Below, piece after piece: positions 1-7,192 of a stretch of 64,000 nucleotides of DNA. Made by a program: the position numbers and the translations under genes. Source of the stretch: Streptacidiphilus rugosus AM-16 (GTDB lineage: Bacteria > Actinomycetota > Actinomycetes > Streptomycetales > Streptomycetaceae); contig NZ_JQMJ01000003.1 of the NCBI RefSeq assembly GCF_000744655.1, positions 496,001 to 560,000 of the forward strand, in the 5' to 3' direction. The stretch's first letter is position 1. Each line of letters starts with the position of its first letter. Under the pieces are notes generated by a model that was not told the origin of the DNA, made no database searches, and saw only the letters and a program-made list of their open reading frames with translations.

Positions 1-168
1 GACCTTCGTCGCTACCGCAATCCCAGCCGCGGCCCCCGCACCAGCGAACGCCGCGTCAAGCGCATCCGCCACCGCTTCCAAGGACGACGACCCGCCCCAC
101 CCGGCACCCCCGTCACCACACCCACCACCCCCGCCCGCATCACCCTGCTCCCCTACCAACCCGGTTGA
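1..168 (+). CDS. C-terminal end of an unidentified protein, possibly a transposase (partial)
   Basis: The reading frame is open from the first base to a TGA at 166-168, giving 55 residues that start DLRRYRNPSRGPRTSERRVK. The tail is very basic and then proline/threonine-rich. The RRYRNPSRGPR..RRVKR pattern recalls the basic C-terminal tail of some actinobacterial IS4-like DDE transposases, which would fit the IS-rich surroundings, but no catalytic motif is inside the window. The start and most of the gene lie to the left. The transposase assignment is from memory of such tails and is weak; the existence of a coding end is moderately supported by the codon pattern. Confidence 0.4.
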   Translation, partial: DLRRYRNPSRGPRTSERRVKRIRHRFQGRRPAPPGTPVTTPTTPARITLLPYQPG

Positions 169-570
169 TCAGAACGACATTGGGGCGGAGCCCCATGATC
201 TGCGGTTGGCCGGCGGACTGCTGCTGCTCCGGACCTGCGCGGTGACCTTCCTCGTGACCGTAGGCGCCGCCGCTGGCTGGCTCGACTGTTGGCGGTCCCC
301 GCGTCCGCTCTGCGAAAAGGCTGTTGATCGCGCTCAGCGACCGCCCCTTGTGGGGGTTTGCACTGGGGTGGCTCGTCGTTGTGCGGCGGCCGCCCGCCGC
401 CGGGCCCGGCCGAGCCTAAAAGCGGAGGCGGGCCCGAGCGGCGGGGCGGGCCGCGCCGCGCATGGCGCGGCGTGGTCGTCTTGATTCAGTAGAGAAAGTC
501 ATCACAGCATGCTTGGCGAAGCCGGGTGTCCGGTCTCGGGTGATGCTTGACACCGCGTTCCTCGGCTTGG
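169..570. other. Gene-free stretch
   Basis: About 400 bases between the partial CDS and the next gene. Short open frames exist on both strands, but none has a ribosome binding site or a recognisable product. A GC-rich inverted run of G/C triplets lies near 383-410. I see no gene. Confidence 0.5.
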
Positions 571-894
571 CTATTCGTCCCCGAACGCGAAGGGTTCCAC
601 CCTCCATGGCAGCCTGGCATCGTCTCGATAGGCGGCGAAGCCGGACCGCAGTCCTGCCGTCTGCGCGATAGCGGGGTCTCTCTCGGCGATGTGGGCAAGG
701 CAGTAGATGCCGCATGCGTCGGGGACGTTGGGGTCGTTGATTCCGTCACCCACCAGCCAGTCCCCGTCCGGGTCGTGGATCACGACCAATGCGGGCAACT
801 CGCCGTTGGCGACGGTGCGCTGCACCACCGCCCCGAGGCTCGGCGGGAACGTGAGGCCCGTGCCAAGCATCTCCGCACCAAGTTCGTGGTCCAC
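571..894 (-). CDS. Hypothetical protein, about 107 aa
   Basis: A small acidic protein with a core that reads like a conserved actinobacterial hypothetical: PALVVIHDPDGDWLVGDG, then NDPNVPDACGIYCLAHIAERD. I do not know its function. The GTG at 894 is the only clear start. The frame stays open and protein-like upstream (WALTPRPDRDRLR), back to the stop contained in the CTAG target duplication at 949-952. The true N-terminus may therefore have been displaced by the IS insertion, or the start may be non-standard. The gene lies immediately left of the IS701/IS110/IS5 nest, so its promoter has probably been separated from it. No membrane segment or signal peptide is visible. Confidence 0.6.
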   Translation of the reverse strand: MDHELGAEMLGTGLTFPPSLGAVVQRTVANGELPALVVIHDPDGDWLVGDGINDPNVPDACGIYCLAHIAERDPAIAQTAGLRSGFAAYRDDARLPWRVEPFAFGDE

Positions 895-1069
895 GACCCG
901 GAGTCTGTCACGGTCCGGCCTCGGCGTGAGCGCCCAAACGGAGATCGTCTAGTACTCCAGCAGGACTTTGCTATCTGACCTGACCCTATGAGGGCCGGGC
1001 CCCCTTCCGTGCTCAGCCCGGCGGTGCTTATCGTCCGGGTACACACGAGATCGGGAAGGAGGCCCGACA

Positions 1070-2086
1070 ATGTCTGTCTACGTCGGGATCGACGTGCACC
1101 GCAAGCGGTCGCAGATCGCGGTGCTGGACGAGGAGGGCGCGGTCCGGATCAACCGGAACGTGTCCAACGGGGTGGGGACGGTGCTCGGGGTGATCGGGGA
1201 CCTGCCGATCGGCACCCCGGTCGCCTTCGAGGCCGCCTACGGCTGGGGCTGGCTGGTCGAGATGCTGGAGGACTACGGCTACCAGCCGCACCTGGTCCAC
1301 CCACTGCGGTGCAAGGCGATCGCCTCCGCGAGGCTGAAGAACGACAAGGTCGATGCCGCGACGCTGGGCCGGCTGCTGCGCGCGGACCTGCTGCCGGAGG
1401 CCTGGATCGCGCCACTGGACGTGCGGCAGCAGCGGGCCCTGCTGCGGCACCGCTTCCAGCTGGTGCGGCTGCGGACGCTGCTGCGCAACCGCATCCACGC
1501 GGTGCTCGCGGACGGGGGCCATGACCGGGCCGGCGGGTTCGCCACCGCGCCGGGGCGGGCCTGGCTCGCCGCGCTCGACCTGCCGGACGCCTCCCGCCGG
1601 GTGGTGGACGACCTCCTCATGCTGATCGACGCCATTCAGGTCCCCATCGACGCCCTGGACGCGCAACTGGCCGCGCACGCCCGCGGCGACCCCCGAGTCA
1701 AGACCCTCACCGCACTGCCCGGGGTCGGCACCCTCACCGCGCTGGTCATCATCGCCGAGGTCGGCGACGTCACCCGGTTCCCCTCGGCGCGCAAGCTCGC
1801 CTCGTGGACCGGACTCACCCCGACCGTCCGCGCCTCGGATCTCACCGTCCACCACGGGCACATCTCCAAGCAGGGCGACACCTGGCTGCGCTGGATCATG
1901 TGCGAGGCCGCCCAGACCGCGAAGCGGCACCCCGACTTCGCCGACACCTACCAGGCCATCGCGGCCCGCCGCGGCAAGAAGATCGCCACCACCGCCATCG
2001 CCCGCAAGCTCCTCACCCGCGCCTACCACCTGCTCCAGGCCGCCGAGCACGACCACCCGCGCGGCCGGAAGCGAGCCACGCGATGA
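1070..2086 (+). CDS. IS110-family transposase (DEDD recombinase)
   Basis: A 338-aa RNA-guided recombinase of the IS110 family. The N-terminal RuvC-like DEDD domain shows D8 in GIDVHR, E54 in VAFEAAYGWG, and D92/D95 in NDKVDAATLG. The C-terminal Transposase_20 domain (about residues 200-310) has the helix-hairpin-helix stretch ALPGVGTLTALVIIAEVGD followed by ASWTGLTP. It also has the GHISKQGDTWLRWIM block that in family members precedes the active-site region. Length is usual for the family. ATG at 1070 is preceded by GGAAGGAGG at about 1055, a strong ribosome binding site. The gene is intact, so the element may still be active. It lies inside the TIR of an IS701 element. Confidence 0.93.
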   Translation: MSVYVGIDVHRKRSQIAVLDEEGAVRINRNVSNGVGTVLGVIGDLPIGTPVAFEAAYGWGWLVEMLEDYGYQPHLVHPLRCKAIASARLKNDKVDAATLGRLLRADLLPEAWIAPLDVRQQRALLRHRFQLVRLRTLLRNRIHAVLADGGHDRAGGFATAPGRAWLAALDLPDASRRVVDDLLMLIDAIQVPIDALDAQLAAHARGDPRVKTLTALPGVGTLTALVIIAEVGDVTRFPSARKLASWTGLTPTVRASDLTVHHGHISKQGDTWLRWIMCEAAQTAKRHPDFADTYQAIAARRGKKIATTAIARKLLTRAYHLLQAAEHDHPRGRKRATR

Positions 2087-2546
2087 CACTTTCCCGCACT
2101 GGTCGCCCGCAAGCCCCGGGGCGCGCTCGCATCTACCCCATGAGACGGCCCTGCCGCGCTCGATGACCTGACTGAGCAGCCCCGACCCCCGCACCACGGT
2201 CATGGCGCCGGCCCACGCCGGCCAGACGCCGAATGGGTGGATGTGAACCCTCACGCCGACCGCATACACGGGAACCACTACGCGAACGACCACCACCGCC
2301 CGAACACAACTTCACGCTCCCTCAGTCGGCAAGTCTGCGACGCCGCTCGTCGGGCTCCAGCTCGTTCGTCCTCGCCCGCTCGTTCCTCACAGGGCTCCGG
2401 GCGCTCCAACTGGACCCCCTCCCACGCGTCATCGCTCATGCCGCGACCAAGAGGGGAGCGGTATCCACCACGCGACCTCGACACCGGCCACCGAAAAACC
2501 CGAGGTCACACCCCAACGCGTGCTTGACAGGCTCGGCCTTCATGGG
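2087..2546 (+). ncRNA. IS110 right-end non-coding region, candidate bridge-RNA locus
   Basis: Members of the IS110 family encode a structured bridge RNA in a non-coding end that pairs with target and donor DNA. Here the long non-coding end follows the transposase. It contains TGACCTG (2164-2170), identical to the left target half plus core, with GCCCC (2180s) resembling the complement of the right target half. It also contains ATGGGTG near 2233, matching the element's right end plus core. These matches are short, and I did not fold the RNA. The location follows from family knowledge; the exact RNA limits are not determined. Confidence 0.35.
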
Positions 2547-2658
2547 TGGGGCGATGCAGGCGGAGTGGAGTGTAGTCAGGGTGCCAGGCGTCAGGGGCGG
2601 CTTCGTGTGGGCTGCCCCTCGATCGTGTGACTGCGCCGTCGGTAGTGGCTGCGGCGGG
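2547..2658 (+). repeat. Inner part of the IS701 left terminal inverted repeat
   Basis: Together with 953-980 this forms a 140-bp perfect inverted copy of 3962-4101; I checked it base by base. It includes the transposase start codon (GTG 2627) and its first 10-11 codons. Confidence 0.9.
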
Positions 2659-3925
2659 GCAGCCTCTCGATGTGATCACCGAGACCGTCGCCGAGACGTG
2701 GGACCGCGAACTGGACGAACTCTTCTTGACCGTGGGACACCGCTTCCGTCGCGTCGAAGCGCGGCGCCGGATGCGGGACTACGTGCGCGGCCTGCTGGCT
2801 CCAGTCGCCAGGAAGAACAGCTGGCAGCTGGCCGAGCAGGCCGGTCACCGCACCCCCGACGGCTTGCAGCATCTGCTCGCCGGGGCCGCGTGGGACCCGG
2901 ACGAGATCCGCGATGACCTGCAGGCATTTGTCGCCGAGCGGTTGGGCGAGCCTGACGGGGTACTGATCCTCGACGACACCGGCTTCGTGAAGAAGGGCAC
3001 CACCTCCGCCGGGGTGCAGCGCCAGTACTCCGGCACCGCCGGCCGGACCGAGAACTGCCAGATCGGAGTGTTCGCCGCCTATGCCTCCGTCCGGGGCCGG
3101 GCCCTGGTCGACCGTGAGCTCTACCTGCCCAAGTCATGGACCGAAGACCGCGATCGCTGCCGTGCGGCGAGGATCCCCGACGAGCGGGAGTTCTGCACCA
3201 AGGGCGAGCTGGCGAAGCGGCTGGTGCTGCGGGCGCTGGGCTCCGATCTGCCCATCGCCTGGGTCACCGCGGACTCGGCCTATGGGCAGGAGGGACGCTT
3301 CCGCCGGCTGCTGGAGGAATCCGGTGTCGGCTACGTCCTGGCGGTGCCCAAGTCCCAGTTCAGCCTGGGCGGTCCCCGCATCGACTGGCTGTTCGCGCAG
3401 GCCCCGGACGAGGCCTGGGAGCGGATGTCGTGCGGTGACGGCGCCAAGGGCCCGCGCGTCTACGACTGGGCGGCGATCCGGCTGCGGGCCGTGGCGGAGT
3501 ACGACTACCAGGGCGAGGTCCTGGTCCGAGCACGCTGGGCGATGGCCCGCCGCAGCATCGCCAAGCCGGACGAGATCGCCTACTACCTCGCCTACGCGCC
3601 GCCGGAGACCACCGTGACGGAGTTGGTGCGGATCGCGGGGATGCGGTGGGCGATCGAGGAGTGCTTCCAGGCCGCGAAGAACGAATGCGGTCTGGATCAG
3701 TACGAAGTCCGCCGTTACACCGGCTGGATGCGGCACATCACGCTCGCCATGCTCGCGCACGCGTTCTTGGCCGCGATGGCGGCCGCCGCGGCGTCAAAAG
3801 GGGCTGCAGAAACGGTTCCGGCACCCTGGTCGACCTCACCGTGGCGGAGATCCGCAGGCTCCTGGCAGTTGGCGGCGGCGGTGGCCCGTGTCCGCCACGG
3901 CGCTCGCCCCGCACTCACGCGCTGA
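2627..3925 (+). CDS. IS701-family DDE transposase, probable C-terminal frameshift
   Basis: A 432-aa protein with the diagnostic IS701 blocks: ILDDTGFVKKGTTSAGVQRQ (first Asp), YSGTAGRTENCQIGVF, WVTADSAYGQ (second Asp), and the region of the catalytic Glu in MRWAIEECFQAAKNECGLDQYE. The GTG start lies inside the left TIR. The reading frame appears shifted at about 3815. One extra base there would restore the usual ending LVDLTVAEIRRLLAV...RRRRQAVARRSHYRRR and extend the protein to the TGA at 4027-4029, inside the right TIR. As it stands, the last 40 or so residues are non-native, so activity is uncertain. It is otherwise full length for the family. Confidence 0.85.
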   Translation: MTAPSVVAAAGQPLDVITETVAETWDRELDELFLTVGHRFRRVEARRRMRDYVRGLLAPVARKNSWQLAEQAGHRTPDGLQHLLAGAAWDPDEIRDDLQAFVAERLGEPDGVLILDDTGFVKKGTTSAGVQRQYSGTAGRTENCQIGVFAAYASVRGRALVDRELYLPKSWTEDRDRCRAARIPDEREFCTKGELAKRLVLRALGSDLPIAWVTADSAYGQEGRFRRLLEESGVGYVLAVPKSQFSLGGPRIDWLFAQAPDEAWERMSCGDGAKGPRVYDWAAIRLRAVAEYDYQGEVLVRARWAMARRSIAKPDEIAYYLAYAPPETTVTELVRIAGMRWAIEECFQAAKNECGLDQYEVRRYTGWMRHITLAMLAHAFLAAMAAAAASKGAAETVPAPWSTSPWRRSAGSWQLAAAVARVRHGARPALTR

Positions 3926-3961
3926 GCTGGTCCGCCTGGCGTCGACGACGCCAGGCCGTCG

Positions 3962-4101
3962 CCCGCCGCAGCCACTACCGACGGCGCAGTCACACGATCG
4001 AGGGGCAGCCCACACGAAGCCGCCCCTGACGCCTGGCACCCTGACTACACTCCACTCCGCCTGCATCGCCCCAGGTCAGATAGCAAAGTCCTGCTGGAGT
4101 A
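3962..4101 (-). repeat. IS701 right terminal inverted repeat (140 bp, intact)
   Basis: Exact reverse complement of 953-980 joined to 2547-2658. The inner end overlaps the codons for the family's conserved basic C-terminal tail in the frameshift-corrected transposase frame. Confidence 0.9.
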
Positions 4102-4178
4102 CTAGGGCCTGTCTGGAGTTGTGATCAGTCTTGCTCGGTTCGCCCTCGCGAGCTGGGCCGGGCTGGTAGAACGCTCCT

Positions 4179-5176
4179 GTGACGCGACGCGAACTGAGCG
4201 ACAGCGAGTGGGAGTTGGTCGAGCCTTTCCTGCCCATCGGCCGGTTCGGCCCGTATCCGCAGCGGCTTCGTGACCAGTTCGAGGGCGTCATCTGGAAGTT
4301 CCGCAGCGGTGGCCAGTGGCGGGAGATGCCGACTGAGTTCGGTGCTTGGCAGACGGTCTACGACCGCTTCGCCCAGTGGCGTGACGCGGGTGTGTTCGCC
4401 GCGCTGATGGAGGCGATGATCACGGAGGCCGCTCGGCGCGGTCAGGCGGACATGTCGCTGGTCAGCGTGGATTCGACCGTGGCTCGCGCGCATCACGACG
4501 CGGCGGGGATGGTGGTCGACCCCGAGGTGCTGGCGGCGTTGGAAGAGGCCGCAGCGGAGGAAAAGGGGCATCGGAAACCGGGCAAACCGCCCCGGTGACC
4601 ACGACATCAGCAGAGCTGGAGACGAAGCGGGCTGAGCGCCGGAAGTTACGTCGGCGCCGCCGTGCCCGACTCAAGGCAGCGGCGCTCGGGCGTTCTCGTG
4701 GCGGACTGACCAGCAAGGTTCATCTTGCGGCAGACCTTCGCTGTCGCCCGTTGGCCTTCGTGCTGACGCCCGGGCAGGCCGCCGACAGCCCTCGGTTCGT
4801 CGCCGTGCTGGAGGAGATCAGGGTGTGCGGGCCCGTCGGCCGTCCGCGGACCAGACCCGATGCGGTGGCCGCCGATAAGGCGTACTCGTCGCGGGCCAAC
4901 CGGGCCTACCTGCGCAGACGCGGTATCAAGGCAGTGATCCCGGAAAAGGCTGACCAGGCCGCGAACCGCAAGAAGCGCGGAAGCGCCGGCGGGCGACCGG
5001 TCTCGCACGACGCCGACCAGTACAAGGACCGCAACACGGTGGAGCGCTGCATCAACAAGATCCGGGCTTGGCGAGGCTTGGCAACCCGCTACGACAAGAC
5101 GCCCGAGAGCTACATGGCGGGGCTTCAACTGCGCGGATCCATCATCTGGATGCGCAGCCTCCGCCCCGCCACATGA
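4179..5176 (+). CDS. IS5-family transposase (OrfA/OrfB, -1 programmed frameshift)
   Basis: Two overlapping frames form one DDE transposase. OrfA (4179-4598, GTG start) has an N-terminal helix-turn-helix-like DUF4096 domain (LSDSEWELVEPFLPI, then FRSGGQWREMP) and the first catalytic Asp in VSVDSTVARAHHDAAG. OrfB (about 4568-5176) has the second Asp in VAADKAYSSR and the Glu in NTVERCINKIRAWRGLATRYDK. A slippery heptamer A_AAG_GGG at 4562-4568 in the OrfA frame would move ribosomes to the -1 frame and produce the roughly 332-aa fusion. OrfA alone, if terminated at 4598, may act as a regulator. The catalytic residues appear intact. Confidence 0.9.
4562..4568 (+). promoter_or_regulatory. -1 ribosomal slippery heptamer A AAG GGG
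   Basis: The zero-frame codons are GAA AAG GGG. Slipping one base back re-pairs as AAA GGG and continues into ASETGQTAPVTTTSAELE, joining OrfA to OrfB of the IS5 transposase. Confidence 0.7.
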
Positions 5177-5469
5177 TCGCGACTCCAAACAGGCCCTAGC
5201 CCGAGCGTCAAGCGTCGGTTGAAGCCGAATCGTCAAGCATCAACTGAACCTAGACACAAGCATTCGGACGATCGTCCACTCATCGCGAAGTGGGCGGCTT
5301 GCCGCTCGGCCGGGACCGGCCGAAGGCCGCAGCCCGGCCGAGGGCGGCACGGGCCGCCCGGCGGCGCGCCAGCGCCGCCGCTTGAGGATGTAAAGACAGG
5401 TTCCGACAGCTCGTCTCCGAGGCCGGTCGTGCGCTACAGCACTTCTCGTCAGGCGCTGAGCGGGGCCCC

Positions 5470-5694
5470 GGGCAGATGTCCTGTGTGTCTCCCGGCGCGC
5501 ACATCGCGATCCGCATAGGCATGGTGTACGCGTGTTTTGTGCCGTTGGACTCGTAGTGAGTGGTGACACCACCCAGCACCCCAGTGGAGTGGCTGGTGCG
5601 CACGAGTTGAAACCCGATCTCATCGTCGCGGCCCCCGCAGGTCAGCGAGAAATGCTGGGGTCCACCTGCGCGAAAACTGTAGGTGGCCAGGCCG
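5470..5694 (-). pseudogene. Possible fragment of a small hypothetical gene
   Basis: On the minus strand a continuous frame reads FSLTCGGRDDEIGFQLVRTS, then VTTHYESNGTKHAYTMPMRI and CAPGDTQD, which looks like real protein rather than a shadow frame. There is no upstream start before the frame runs into the transposase remnant at 5700. Past about 5470 the sequence becomes low-complexity Arg/Ala. I do not recognise it. It may be a 5'-truncated gene or one broken by earlier insertions. Confidence 0.3.
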
Positions 5695-5696
5695 CA

Positions 5697-5875
5697 TCCT
5701 CAGCACGTTGACTCGGACAAACACAAACGGCACGGCCTGAACGTGCAGGTCATCACACCGACCCGTTCGGGCGCCTGCTGTTGGCATCACCGGCCCTGCC
5801 GGGCGCGGTCCACGACATCAAGGCCGCCGCACCCACCGGATCACCGACCCCCTCACCGCCGAGACCGTTTCAAAG
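5697..5875 (+). pseudogene. Decayed DDE_Tnp_4 (IS5-type) transposase remnant
   Basis: Three successive frames must be joined to read DKHKRHGLNVQVIT / DPFGRLLLASPALPGAVHDI / KAA then THRITD. This is the conserved core of DDE_Tnp_4 transposases of the HGLNVQVIADP..GRLLWASPALPGAVHD type, with the His-Asp dipeptide carrying a catalytic Asp. Shifts near 5758 and 5828, and no start or downstream catalytic Glu, make it a dead fragment. It is unrelated to the intact IS5 transposase upstream. Confidence 0.7.
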
Positions 5876-5880
5876 TCCCG

Positions 5881-6621
5881 GTCTGCAGGTCACGGCAGCA
5901 CCGAGGCGGACCGGTCACGATTGCAACAAAGCTGGGGTTGAAGGCGGTTGCCTTCCCAAGTCGCCCTGACCGCCGGAGCTTCGATGTGCCGTCAGCCCGC
6001 CCCGCCTGCCTGATCACGTCGCCACCCGTGGATAGCGTGGCGGGATTGTCGCTGGTCGAGCGGCGACGGCTCTGCCTGGTGCGCCTCGGCGCAGAGGGGG
6101 ACGTCACCCTTCGTGTCGGTGCTGCTGGTTGTACCTCAGCCGTGATCACCCGGCGCACGCTCGCATGCAGCCATCGGCCAGTAGTCCGCGAACGCGACGC
6201 AACATACCCTGACTCGTCTCGGAGCCCGGACTGCAGGGGCGCTGGGCGTGCGCATCGCGTCGAGCGCCGTCACGGTCCAGCGGGTGATCGGCCTGGGTTG
6301 CCCTGACGGAGTCACGGCAATCGCAGGAGGCCAACTCCATTCTTGTGCTTGATCGCTAAGGAGCCACGCAAAGGCGAGCAGAGAACGCCACCGGACCGAC
6401 ACCCGGTTCAGTCACCCTGCTGCGACTATTGACTGCGGTGAGCCGCACATCGAAACGCGTACTGCTGATGTGACGAAGGTCATTTGGCATGTGCCTGTAG
6501 ACGTGCTAACTTCACCGGGCGATCAACGGGGGGCACGGCAAGGCTTTGTCGTGCTTGATCCTTGCGATCCGACGTCGACGTCATTGCCACATGAGAACTC
6601 GACTGAAGGAGAGCACTAAAT
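5881..6621. other. Gene-poor stretch upstream of the secreted-protein operon
   Basis: About 740 bases with no convincing gene; open frames here have irregular codon use. A small hairpin (GCACGGCAA...TTGTCGTGC) lies near 6535-6556, just before the operon. The promoter of the 6622 gene presumably lies between it and about 6450, but I cannot place it confidently. Confidence 0.45.
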
Positions 6622-7110
6622 ATGCGCATTTCCATGCGCTCTGCGGCGGGGCTGGCTGCCGCCACGCTGGCCGCGCTCACGCTGGGCACCGGGTCGGCCA
6701 ACGCGACCACCGCGTCCACCAACTGGAACCTGCCGGGCGGCGACGTCTTCCAGGTCAACGCCTGGCACTGCGGGACCTACGTCAACGCGTGCAGCTGGAC
6801 TACGTCCACGAAGCTGCTCGGCAGCTCGCCGTACAACGCTTCGTGGATCCGCAACAAGGCGTCGCTCGAAGCGCACGGCATCAGCGCGAGCCTGACGATC
6901 TCCTCCAGCCCGAGCGCCGGCATCAGCTGGACCAGCAAGTCGCTCGGCTCGGTGACCTGGACCAACACGAACAACTGGGAAGCGGACTTCAGCGGCCTCA
7001 TGACGCCGGGCTGGACGACGGTCTACGTGTCCACCCAGAGCTGTGGCTCGGCGAAGGTCAACAGCAGCATCTCCGTCTCGGAGAAGTGCGTGTACGCGGG
7101 CGCCGCCTGA
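6622..7110 (+). CDS. Small secreted protein with four cysteines
   Basis: A 162-aa preprotein. Residues 1-28 form a Sec signal peptide (basic start MRISMR, an Ala/Leu core, and SANA before the cleavage point). The mature part, about 134 aa, is rich in Ser, Thr, Trp and Asn with a likely beta-strand pattern. It has four cysteines (C50, C57, C141, C156) that could form two disulfides. The ATG follows GAAGGAGAG at about 6606 with good spacing. It is the first gene of an apparent operon with two lipoproteins and an ABC transporter, and a hairpin separates it from them. I do not recognise the family. By context it could be an exported toxin or bacteriocin, or a substrate sensed by the transporter; this is inference. 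Confidence 0.85.
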   Translation: MRISMRSAAGLAAATLAALTLGTGSANATTASTNWNLPGGDVFQVNAWHCGTYVNACSWTTSTKLLGSSPYNASWIRNKASLEAHGISASLTISSSPSAGISWTSKSLGSVTWTNTNNWEADFSGLMTPGWTTVYVSTQSCGSAKVNSSISVSEKCVYAGAA

Positions 7111-7115
7111 GAACT

Positions 7116-7152
7116 GGCGTGCCGGGGCAGACGCTAACTACCCCGGCACGCC
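7116..7152 (+). terminator. Intra-operon hairpin after the secreted-protein gene
   Basis: A perfect 12-bp stem (GGCGTGCCGGGG / CCCCGGCACGCC) with a 13-base loop begins 6 bases after the stop at 7110. There is no T run, so it may act as a partial terminator or mRNA stabiliser, giving more of the small secreted protein than of the downstream genes. Confidence 0.6.
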
Positions 7153-7192
7153 GATCGGACACGCTACCCGCCCTCGACACCTGGAACCAGAG

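Larger units (their letters stand above)
983..2546 (+). mobile_element. IS110-family insertion sequence inside the IS701 left TIR
   Basis: Aligning the broken left TIR with the intact right TIR defines the insert exactly. The dinucleotide TG is present at both junctions (981-982 and 2547-2548) and once in the intact copy. This matches the 2-bp core kept by IS110-type recombinases. The 1564-bp element holds one DEDD transposase (1070-2086), a short left non-coding end (87 bp) and a long right one (460 bp). A long right end is typical of the IS1111 subgroup. The ends read ACCCTATGAGG on the left and CTTCATGGG on the right, so a circular junction would form a near-palindrome. Confidence 0.85.
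953..4101 (+). mobile_element. IS701-family insertion sequence, interrupted by an IS110 element
   Basis: The ends are perfect inverted copies of a 140-bp sequence beginning TACTCCAGCAGGACTTTGCT. The right copy is continuous (3962-4101). The left copy is split into 953-980 and 2547-2658 by an IS110 element. CTAG at 949-952 and again at 4102-4105 is the 4-bp target duplication, matching the YTAR preference known for IS701. The element carries one DDE transposase gene (2627-3925). Without the IS110 insert it would be about 1.58 kb. The TIR length is unusual for the family. The next element, an IS5, begins directly at the right-hand CTAG. Confidence 0.85.
4106..5195 (+). mobile_element. IS5-family insertion sequence (IS427-like)
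   Basis: The imperfect ends match GGCCTGTCTGGAGTTGTGAT against GGCCTGTTTGGAGTCGCGAT in inverted orientation. The element is bounded by CTAG at 4102-4105 and 5196-5199. It is 1090 bp long and filled by one frameshifted transposase gene. The left CTAG is also the right target duplication of the IS701 element, so one element landed at the very edge of the other. If both are removed, the flanks join as GATCGT-CTAG-CCCGAG. Confidence 0.88.

Noticed and set aside
206..484. Small plus-strand ORF with a hydrophobic start
   Set aside because: Arg/Ala-rich later part, no ribosome binding site, and the codon pattern does not fit its neighbours.
5219..6402. Several ORFs between the IS5 element and the 6622 gene
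   Set aside because: They overlap transposase debris, lack ribosome sites, and give low-complexity Arg/Pro products. Only fragments at 5470-5694 and 5697-5875 look like former genes.
6622..7110. Assignment of the secreted protein to the lactococcin-972 family
   Set aside because: The conserved Gly/Trp/Lys pattern of that family is absent and the cysteine pattern differs. Only the gene arrangement is similar.
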